In this document: positions 58,901 through 64,000 of the stretch, piece after piece
Layout of the letters: each line of letters opens with the position of its first letter
Position numbering within the stretch: position 1 is the first letter of the stretch
NCBI GenBank assembly: GCA_037893245.1
Contig: JBAIAA010000401.1
Coordinates: 310,001 to 374,000, forward strand
Origin: Crossaster papposus
Lineage: Eukaryota; Echinodermata; Asteroidea; Velatida; Solasteridae
Direction: 5' to 3'
DNA: 64,000 nucleotides
The notes under the pieces: generated by a model
Database searches by the model: none
What the model saw: only the letters and a program-made list of their open reading frames with translations
What the model was told of the DNA's origin: nothing
Translations under genes and position numbers: made by a program

Positions 58901-61900
58901 TATATAGTGTTCTAAAACGGACAGGTAAAGGCCCTGTCACACTTTTGCGTATCCTAATTCCTTATGAGTTGCGCATTGACATTTTTTAGATACGCACAAT
59001 ATGCACCTCATATGCATCTCAATCGTTTTGTGTACGTTTTATGTACGTAGGCATGCGCACAGTACGGCCCAGTACGCCGGATAGTTTTGGGCAAGCACAA
59101 AACTACGCAGCGTACGCTGTTACGCAGGTCATAAGTTATAAATACGCAGCGCATCGGTCGAGCGCGTTACAAATACGCTATGTGTTCGTGGGGGATAAGC
59201 GGTTCATACGCGGCGATACGCTGATGTTCACGCTATGGAATCTGCACTGGTACTGACAACAGCGGGAAGCCGCCGCCTTTTTATAACGCGTGGCGAGCGG
59301 CGGACATGCGACGGAAATACGCTCGGCATTCGTCGGAAGTGCGTCAGGCGTGCGGTCGGGATAAGTAGGGTGCGTCTGGAATACGCTCGACATGCGCACT
59401 GCATACGCAGCTATTCGCAGGAGTAAAATAGTGTTGCGCACTGCATACGCAACTCATACGCACCTCATACGCCATGGATGCGCTGAATTCGTTACTTATA
59501 CGCTAGGTGTGCGTCGCATATAAGTCAAAGTAATCGAAACATTTTGAAATTTTGAGCGTGAGGCTGCGTATTGACATTTTTTAATAAGGAACTCATAAGT
59601 ACTTGATATACGCAAAGGTGTGACAGGGCCTTAAGTTTCAAACAGTCGTGGTTCAACTTTCACAATGTCGTACTTCAACTTTCAAAAAGTCGTACTTAAA
59701 CTTTCAAAACTACGGTGGCCCTGAAGGGACATCACACATCGCTGATTTTTGCGCAGATTTCTATAAATTTCACAGATTTCATCGTACATTTCTGTGCTTC
59801 TGTCCGCAAGTCTCGCATAATTTATCTCAGATTTCTGCGATGTAGCACATTAATTGCCGATTATCTCACATTAAATGTTCTGCACAGAGGCATTCGAATG
59901 TGTTCAGCGTTCGAATGTTGAATAATGATCTGGTTACTGATTGAATATTGAACATCGAACGAGGAACTAGCAACCAGCTCCGTAGAGTAACGCTCAATTG
60001 ACCTGCCACCAAACAAATTTCCTTCATTTCAAATGTGGACTCCGTAACTATGGGAAAACATTCTGACAAATAATATACTAAAGTGTATATATAATTAAAG
60101 ATTGTGATGAGACAAAGACGTTGATCAAAGAAGTAATTAAAAATAAGCTTCCATTAAACGGTTATTACTTAGAAGTTTGGAATCTTTCAAAACTGTTCTG
60201 CCGCCTTTCGTTGAACGTTTCATGATTGATGTAAAATTAATATGCATCCATGTAATGGTATTTTTTCCATAACCTCTTTTAAGATACTGCCAACAACCAA
60301 ACCACTTTTTGTTTATATATAGGTTTTAATATTATGTTTACTTCTAGTTTTAATGGTGCAATCATAAAAAACCGAAAACCCTTAAAAATGAGATACAAAC
60401 AAATTTGCCGACATTTGCCGTGCTGGACCAATAATACATTTTGCTTAAAATAACTGCTGGATAACCAAGCTGTGAACCTTCGTTGTTTTTAAGCTAAATT
60501 CTGCATTATTTTGCTTCCCAAGAGGTTGTATTTCCAGAAAAATTTCTTTCACAAAGTGGTTCACATCGCATATTCGAAGTCAAAACGGCAGCGCCCTTGC
60601 TTATAACCGTGAAAAATATCAACTCTAGACCGAACTCGAAAAGTCTGATTAGGCCTATGGTAAGGTTGATTTCTGCCAAACCATTGCATTAACATGTAAG
60701 ATTGGACATTTATCCATCCGTTGGTCAAGTTTATTTGAATATTTTTCCATAATTATAGTTTGAAACAAAGGGATGTGGTGTGGTGGCAGATAGGAACTAG
60801 TCAAATTTTGAACTGACTGTACTGTAAGCTGGTTGCTCGTTCCTCGCTCGATGTTCAATACTAAATAGGTAACCAGATCATTATTCGACATTCGAATGCT
60901 GAACATACTCGAAGATTTTTTTTTTTTGGGGGGGGGGGGGTGGGGAATCTGTACAGAATATGCGATAAAATCTTCAATTTTGCAGAAACCTGCGCAGAAA
61001 TGTGCAATAAAATTTGCAATATCGCAGAAATCTGCATTGTGTGATGTCCCTTCAGGGCCACCATGGTTTAGAAAGAATTGAAGTACTTCGTTTTAAAAGT
61101 TGAACCACAACGTTTTGAAAGTTGAACCGCGACGTTTGCAAAAGTTGAACCACGATGTTTTGAAAGTTGAACAACGACGCTAGTGCAAAAACACGTTCAA
61201 TAAGTTTCTCCGTCGCCAATCATACGTCTAATACGTCTGGATAGGTCAAGACTCGTGGTAGACACGTCATACATAGGTTAGACATAGGCTAGAACAAAGT
61301 CAATCATTCGTTATCAATAAGTTAGCTGTACGGTTCACCTTCAGCCGATGTTTAACGTACCTCTAACGTATGCAAAACCTATATGAAGCACACGTTGTCA
61401 CACGGAAACAATTTTGAACATGGTCAAACAAAATTGACAGCCTCTGCGTGCAACAACGTATGACAGCGTGCTGTAAACGAATACTACTTATGCCCAACGT
61501 ACCCCTAACTTGTCTTAACGTACACCACCGTGTTGCAGACAATTTACGTACGTCGGCATACGTTTCTGCTATACGTCATAGTGTGACAAGGCTTTCAGTC
61601 TTGGTTGCAAGACGTCTTAGCCGCCATGTATGCGATGCAGCGCGCAAAGGTGTCAAAGCGGTATAGGATACACCATTCGCAGAGATTGAACAAATTTACT
61701 ACCGAATTATTAAGAAATATCTTACTCATCTGAAAGTAAATAATTATTCTAGGCATCCAGCAAAATGATTGCGCTAGATATCCTTTAATTATTCTGAAAA
61801 ATATAATTGTATAAAGAAAATTTTGTGATCGCCAGACGGCGATCGCGAAAAAAACACAAATAACATAATAATAACTGCTCGACGCCGGTTAAAAACAAAC

Positions 61901-63491
61901 GCTGTTTTTCGTGCTTTTCTCGGCATTTATGATTATAAAACTTCGGACAGGTTAGTTAAACAATATTTACTATAAAATACAACCCCCCAAATTCACCTAT
62001 TCATGATAATTCAAGCAATTATCAATGGTGTATACTACCTTTAAATGTCTTCCGAGTTAAAATTCATACAAAATCATTGACAATATGCATCATTAGGCTA
62101 TATAGCAATCTTTATATCTTTACAAGGAGGTTAACACCTTTATGTTTCCCCGTTAGTTTGAAATAATATTAGATCGGGTGCAAGGGTGCAATATTATTTC
62201 GAGTGCAATGTACTGGAATCAACAATTTAAAGCCTGACTATGGCCTAAACAGTTGTAACAAAAATTAAAATACTGAAGTTTTTATTTGTCGTTAATGTGT
62301 TTTAGGTCAAAGGTCAAAAGGTGCAGAGGTCGCAAAACCTGAGCCATCTCCAACTGGTGTTAGATGAAGCCAACCAACTTACGAAGACTATAAATGCAAG
62401 TGAGCGGTTGGCTAGCAGACTTCAGTTGCCCTATATCGCCATGGGTTACTTCAACGAGAAAGGTGGAAGATTGTCCTTGGAGGAGTATGGCGTGCACCTC
62501 ACCATCCCACGTGGTGCAATAATTCCAGGCTCTACTCAACAAATCTACATCTATGTAGACCCTACTGCACCACCCAACGATGCGGTGGAAAAGACAGAAG
62601 TCTCGCTTTCACCGAGTGTCAAGTGCGGCCCTGAAGGGTTGAAATTTGAAGAGAGCGTAGTGTTGTCCTTTCCTCACCACGCTGTGTTGATACGTCACAG
62701 ATATGAGAAGCTAGTTGTCAGGATGTGTCATGAAGACTCACAAGTGAGTCAATGGCAAGATGACCACTCTGCATTAGTAATGGAGAAGAAGGTATTTGTG
62801 CTGGTCGATCACTTCACCTATTTCACTCTGGTTGGCACGCCTAAATCTGGAAGCAGTACGAGGCTGAAGGTCGGTGCCTTTGGTGACTTCCTTGACAGGC
62901 AAAGTAATCAGTATGCATTTCGGGTCCATGTTTGGAACGACGAAAACAATGTGGAAGAGGTATGCAAAGAATGTAAACGCGTTTAAATTGTTATATTCAT
63001 TTGTATATGTTTGCTACAACTTTGCATCAAAATTGGAATATCACAAAACATATTTCCCTGATTGTGTGACTTACATTTGTTCACATAAAATATCACACAG
63101 ATAGTTATCCCCCAAGTGTGAAAGATTGTTGTGATAGGAATAGCTGGATTGGTGTTGTGAGCAAGTTGACAAAAAAGCGAAATAGTTCTAGTACGAGTTT
63201 GCTTATAATTCACTTGCGGCTCGCTATTTAGGCCTATGTAGCGATCTCTAACCAGCGATGTGACCATTGCAACCTCCACGACACTTTAATTATTGTTACG
63301 CATAGTTTTTAATCCAATGTATACCTCACCTTAAAATCTTCACTCAGTATGTTCTTAAGAAGGAGGAAAACATGAAGTCAGTGATATTGGACGACTTCCG
63401 AAACTTGGAGTTTTTCTGGGATAGTGGGAACTTGGCGGTCACGGTGCAAGGTCTTGAAGATGGTTGGGCAATTCGAGGAGAGAATGACCAG
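44160..63491 (+). CDS. NHL-like propeller / 18-aa repeat / ZU5-UPA protein, 3' end off window
   Basis: I join seven exons: 44160-44277, 52291-52401, 53063-53254, 54145-54816, 56685-57790, 62306-62959, 63348-63491. Successive junction phases are 1,1,1,1,0,0 and all match, giving 999 uninterrupted codons. Residues 1-140 are N-terminal and the first propeller strands. Residues 141-364 form an NHL-like beta-propeller. Residues 365-733 are twenty 18-residue repeats plus a basic tail. Residues about 780-880 are ZU5 and about 890-999 UPA. ZU5-UPA occurs in UNC5, PIDD and ankyrins, usually before a death domain, which would lie to the right of the window. The protein is probably intracellular (no signal peptide or membrane segment seen). 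The start Met at 44160 is tentative because an acceptor (tttcatag) precedes it. The last three exons are the most certain. Confidence 0.7.
44340..44535. repeat. TTGCGCAAC-word cluster
   Basis: ttgcgcaac/gttgcgtaag-type words recur at least seven times in both orientations over about 190 bp. No terminal repeats were found. Confidence 0.55.
44536..45640. other. Intron 1 sequence, no feature seen
   Basis: Short open frames only. A duplicated phrase cagtctgttctac/cagactgagg near 45208-45380 forms a loose inverted repeat (gaacagactgagg...cctcagtctgttc). Confidence 0.45.
45645..48115 (-). mobile_element. DIRS-like retrotransposon relic with inverted terminal repeats
   Basis: The left end gagccacctacttatgcatatttccctagaccggcaggttctaccgctaaa (about 45680-45748) is mirrored at the right end (about 48040-48108). 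Inverted terminal repeats are a hallmark of DIRS elements. The interior carries RT/RNase H remains on minus (46485-47741). No tyrosine recombinase was found and the length (about 2.5 kb) is about half that of a full element. G/C-runs at 45635-45650 and 45847-45866 flank a repeated ctacgaatgaata phrase. Located in intron 1 of the ZU5-UPA gene. Confidence 0.75.
46485..47741 (-). pseudogene. DIRS-like RT/RNase H, multiply broken
   Basis: Pieces in order on the minus strand: RT-like HLTSDLGFIINTKK...PTFLGASLDL (about 47690-47500); RNase H-like VRCDNATVFAYINYQGGTR and LSAVHLPSKEQVTADALSRG (47176-46841); C-terminal ILIAPFWPCQPRFSRLIRFL (46750-46600). The order and the DN...ADALSRG motifs are typical of DIRS1-group pol. 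Frame changes occur between the pieces. Confidence 0.8.
48330..49170 (+). repeat. AGATTACATCTAG minisatellite
   Basis: About 840 bp of a degenerate 13-14-bp unit, (a/g)gattacatctag with variants such as aagggattacatc, cagattgcatcta and gattacacctag. Each region favours its own variant. The repeat-derived open frames at 48728-48959 are not genes. Confidence 0.9.
49200..49945. repeat. Degenerate tandem block with CTGACCA..GGTGACCA motif
   Basis: The phrase actgaccatcaggtgaccaatggccaaattc recurs about five times at roughly 100-180-bp spacing (near 49235, 49370, 49455, 49605, 49750), together with aagtttgactttgggagaagca-type segments. Divergence between units is large. An (AAAG)n run at 49887-49929 closes it. 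Confidence 0.65.
49945..50041. repeat. Two identical hairpins TATATCAGCC..GGCTGATATA
   Basis: tatatcagcctgcttcgcacggctgatata occurs at about 49946-49975 and again at about 50012-50041. Each can form a perfect 10-bp stem with a 10-base loop. The matching start word tatcagcc also occurs at the left edge of the block, at 49200. They could be termini of an element spanning 49200-50041. Confidence 0.7.
50050..50345 (+). pseudogene. Non-LTR reverse transcriptase fragment
   Basis: VSPGVPERSVLGPLLFIVYTRDL matches the GVPQGSVLGPLLFxxYxNDL block of Jockey/CR1-type RT. One frame over, MDADDSTLTS corresponds to the catalytic FADD-containing block. A frameshift lies between them near 50200. About 100 codons only, so a heavily truncated LINE copy. 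Confidence 0.75.
50346..52290. other. Intron 1 sequence, no feature seen
   Basis: AT-rich, without recognised terminal repeats. The 112-codon + frame at 51841-52179 has no domain. The hairpin accgcccgggcgatatac...tataaccgcccgggc at 52038-52072 is a small local structure. Confidence 0.45.
52291..52401 (+). CDS. Candidate exon 2 of the ZU5-UPA gene
   Basis: A 37-codon exon with acceptor gcttctgattttag and donor gtaaat, phase 1 on both sides. It reads LSQLTGMFPKVPVF and FGSSTGHFSREGPG with no stop in the required frame. It is too short to appear as an obvious open frame, and no domain is recognised. Confidence 0.5.
53063..53254 (+). CDS. Exon 3, first propeller strands
   Basis: 64 codons, phase 1 on both sides, acceptor cattgaaaaag and donor gtataa. 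NEIVVASADNELRIYDTDG is a typical NHL/WD-like blade (hydrophobic strand, turn, D-N-x-L-x-I/V-Y). The acceptor lacks a strong pyrimidine tract, so the exact start is uncertain. Confidence 0.65.
53727..53862. repeat. Foldback element, 136 bp
   Basis: gggaataaatgtgtgttcg...taataccgcttggagtctgggt is mirrored by acccagactccaagcggtatt...cgaacacacatttattccc. The loop is about 15 bp. It lies in intron 3 of the ZU5-UPA gene. Confidence 0.85.
54145..54816 (+). CDS. Exon 4, NHL-like beta-propeller
   Basis: 224 codons, acceptor atttcatag and donor gtatgt, phase 1 both sides. Repeated blades are seen: RLVVIGAFSYVQMYKMNG, PYSVAVKKDGTIIVGDV, PAHLAVDGDDRILVSDRR and QQYLAIGFGSGVEIYK, each a pair of beta-strands around a short turn at about 45-residue spacing, as in NHL propellers. 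Such propellers bind proteins or RNA; the ligand here is unknown. Confidence 0.8.
55414..55933. mobile_element. MITE with GTATACACCATTTGC ends
   Basis: aggaagtatacaccatttgc at the left and gcaaatggtgtatactacctt at the right are inverted repeats. The interior is non-coding. It resembles the ends of 15519-15881 and 61666-62040 but differs inside, so it is a related family or an old member. Confidence 0.65.
55940..56684. other. Intron 4 sequence before the repeat exon
   Basis: No coding frame with support; the minus frame at 56267-56578 and + frame at 56391-56612 lack domains. The end is the acceptor ttctattttaacag of exon 5. Confidence 0.45.
56685..57790 (+). CDS. Exon 5, twenty 18-residue tandem repeats
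   Basis: The unit is QGAQPTDKSISAGSTFYP (54 bp), repeated 20 times with few changes, mostly Thr/Lys at one position. The last two units are diverged (TLISAGSTFHF, KGAQPAINSISAG). The acceptor ttctattttaacag gives phase 1, exactly what exon 4 requires. The donor after KRT (ACG|gtacca) leaves phase 0, exactly what the ZU5 exon requires. Leaving this exon out would put the ZU5 exon out of frame. The repeat is Ser/Thr-rich and probably disordered, with possible phosphorylation sites. Antisense frames at 56678-57704 are shadows created by the 54-bp period. Confidence 0.7.
56688..57767 (+). repeat. 54-bp coding minisatellite, 20 units
   Basis: Nearly identical units of caaggagcacaaccaacgga...tttaccct. 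Most units are identical except for acattt/aaattt, with a few single-base changes (agaagc, gaaagc, cagataa, caggga). Both outer units at the right end are degenerate, the usual pattern when unequal exchange homogenises the middle. Confidence 0.95.
57831..58158. mobile_element. MITE with TGGTGCTGTCACAC ends
   Basis: atggtgctgtcacactattgcgtatggcacc is mirrored by ggtgccatacgcaacagtgtgacagcaccat. The interior is made of words like gcgtatg, cgtatgagt and acgtatg. The ends resemble the GGCCCTGTCACAC termini of the Harbinger group. It starts 40 bp after the repeat exon. Confidence 0.8.
58929..59631. mobile_element. Non-autonomous Harbinger MITE with TAA duplication
   Basis: 703 bp, flanked by TAA at 58926-58928 and 59632-59634. 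Termini are aggccctgtcacacttttgcg and cgcaaaggtgtgacagggcct. The first about 330 bp are the reverse complement of 4870-5200 of the Harbinger relic with few differences, so it is a deletion derivative or cross-mobilised relative of that element. The interior has many tacgc/gcgta words. Confidence 0.88.
60915..60941. repeat. Poly-T/poly-G tract
   Basis: A T-run followed by a G-run within the right arm of the concentric palindrome. The left arm has no equivalent, so it arose after the arms were formed. Confidence 0.75.
61666..62040. mobile_element. MITE with GATACACCATT ends, copy 2
   Basis: Same orientation and interior as 15519-15881 (accgaattattaag, ctaggcatccagcaaaatga, aactgctcgacgccggttaaaaac). 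Ends: ggataCACCATT and AATGGTGTAtactacc. It lies in the intron directly before the ZU5 exon. Confidence 0.75.
62306..62959 (+). CDS. Exon 6, ZU5 domain and start of UPA
   Basis: 218 codons, acceptor gtgttttag, donor gtatgc, phase 0 both sides. A helical segment (LVLDEANQLTKTI) precedes the ZU5 signature GGRLSLEEYGVHLTIPRGAI, followed by VSLSPSVKCGPEGLKFEESV and VFVLVDHFTYFTLVG. This is a full ZU5 of about 100 residues. UPA begins at RLKVGAFGDFL and continues into the next exon. The ZU5 and UPA folds are well supported by eye. Confidence 0.92.
63348..63491 (+). CDS. Exon 7, UPA domain
   Basis: 48 codons, acceptor cttcactcag, donor gttggt, phase 0 both sides. YVLKKEENMKSVILDDFRNL and GNLAVTVQGLEDGWAIRG match the central UPA strands seen in UNC5 proteins. 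The following exon(s), possibly a death domain, are not in the remaining 500 bp. Confidence 0.88.
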
Positions 63492-63625
63492 GTTGGTAAA
63501 ACACTAAAAAAAACATAGTTTTGTTTTATCGTCATACTTTAAAGTTCTTGAGTTTCTATAGGTCAAATCTGTATCCAAGTAATTAACGACAGTGAATTGA
63601 TTTTTCTAGATATTAGCGCTATAGA

Positions 63626-63652
63626 ATTTATTATTATTATTATTATTATTAT
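63626..63652. repeat. (TTA)n microsatellite
   Basis: About eight ATT units in the intron after the UPA exon. Confidence 0.85.
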
Positions 63653-63724
63653 CTGACGTATTTTGGGGGATGCGTGAATGATGCGAAAATGTCTAAGAAA
63701 AGCATATCTGAACACCTATAGTAG

Positions 63725-63800
63725 TTTGGAACATTGAATTCGTGGTATGCGGGTAGTTCTGCAGGTTGGGGGTTTGAGCCTGGCCTGGGCCATGACACTT
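63725..63800 (+). other. Possible SINE head
   Basis: gtggtatgcgggtagttctg with gggggtttgagcctggc about 15 bp on resembles a degenerate tRNA-derived promoter with a B box. No clear A box spacing or tail is seen, so this is weak. Confidence 0.25.
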
Positions 63801-64000
63801 CTACATATAATAATTAGGGGTAGAGAGTTATATTGATACCTTGCAGTGGATCCCAAACCCTATTCATACTGTGAAAAGATCATATCTTGTTTTAGAGTGA
63901 GGGGCTGCATGGTTCTTCCACACTTTCTTCTGTAGCCCACACCTCGAATGAATGGCCTTCTGACTTGTGATATGGGCTAAATCGCTTACAAAAATCGCAC

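Larger units (their letters stand above)
58159..61598. mobile_element. 3.4-kb concentric palindrome
   Basis: The outer arms (58159-58590 and about 61185-61598) match in reverse complement through gtatagcagaaacgtatg, ggtggtgtacgtt.agacaagttaggggtacgttgggc, the cagcacgctgtcatacgttg block and atgacgtgtctaccacgagtcttgacc. Next inward, tandem aagttgaaccacgacgttttg-like units (59636-59712 and 61080-61190), then ggtggccctgaagggacatcacac (59716 and its mirror at 61063), then the tcgaatg...ttaccagatcatt arms (59890-59980 and 60820-60905). The left side also carries the inserted Harbinger MITE 58929-59631. The core (59980-60780) has no gene. Confidence 0.75.

Overview
This is eukaryotic, intron-bearing DNA: GT-AG exons, AT-rich introns, and a very dense load of DNA transposons, LINEs and MITEs. 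The gene content (an animal legumain and a ZU5-UPA protein) together with the transposon mix (Harbinger, Kolobok-like, mariner, piggyBac, DIRS, RTE) points to a marine invertebrate deuterostome. An echinoderm is my best guess, but no feature fixes the species. No operons, prokaryotic genes or CRISPR arrays are present.

Two host genes can be supported, both on the + strand. (1) A complete 12-exon legumain (asparaginyl endopeptidase) gene runs from 14964 to 30109. Every splice phase fits, the predicted protein is 436 aa, and the catalytic His153/Cys194 pair is present. (2) A large multi-exon gene runs from 44160 (possible start) past the right edge. I join seven exons in compatible phase (999 codons in the window): a short N-terminal part, an NHL-like beta-propeller, an exon of twenty 18-residue tandem repeats, a ZU5 domain and a UPA domain. 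UPA is often followed by a death domain, which would lie outside the window. This architecture is the most interesting coding feature here.

Layout. 1-1370: piece of a LINE ORF1 (minus strand). About 1371-5200: decayed PIF/Harbinger transposon with a MADF/BESS-like accessory gene and a mutated transposase. 5200-14900: intergenic, filled with MITEs, foldbacks and a THAP-encoding Kolobok-like element inserted in another MITE. 14964-30109: legumain, whose introns hold an RTE LINE inside an older element inside a mariner relic, a tRNA-derived SINE, two GACTC-rich elements and several MITEs. 30110-44140: transposon-rich spacer with a 58-bp minisatellite split by a MITE, a piggyBac relic, a 2.9-kb concentric palindrome, a second Kolobok-like copy and a nested Harbinger-type MITE. 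44160-end: the propeller/ZU5 gene, with a DIRS relic, a GATTACA-rich minisatellite, a repeat block with twin hairpins, a LINE fragment and a 3.4-kb concentric palindrome in its introns.

A recurring theme is a group of short elements whose termini share the core GGCCCTGTCAC(AC) and which, where the ends are clear, have TAA/TTA target duplications. Their interiors are made of short words repeated in both orientations. One of them (58929-59631) has the same end as the Harbinger relic at 4870-5200, so a single transposase may have moved several families. Exon joins were made by eye from reading frame and GT-AG sites, without transcripts or homology searches.
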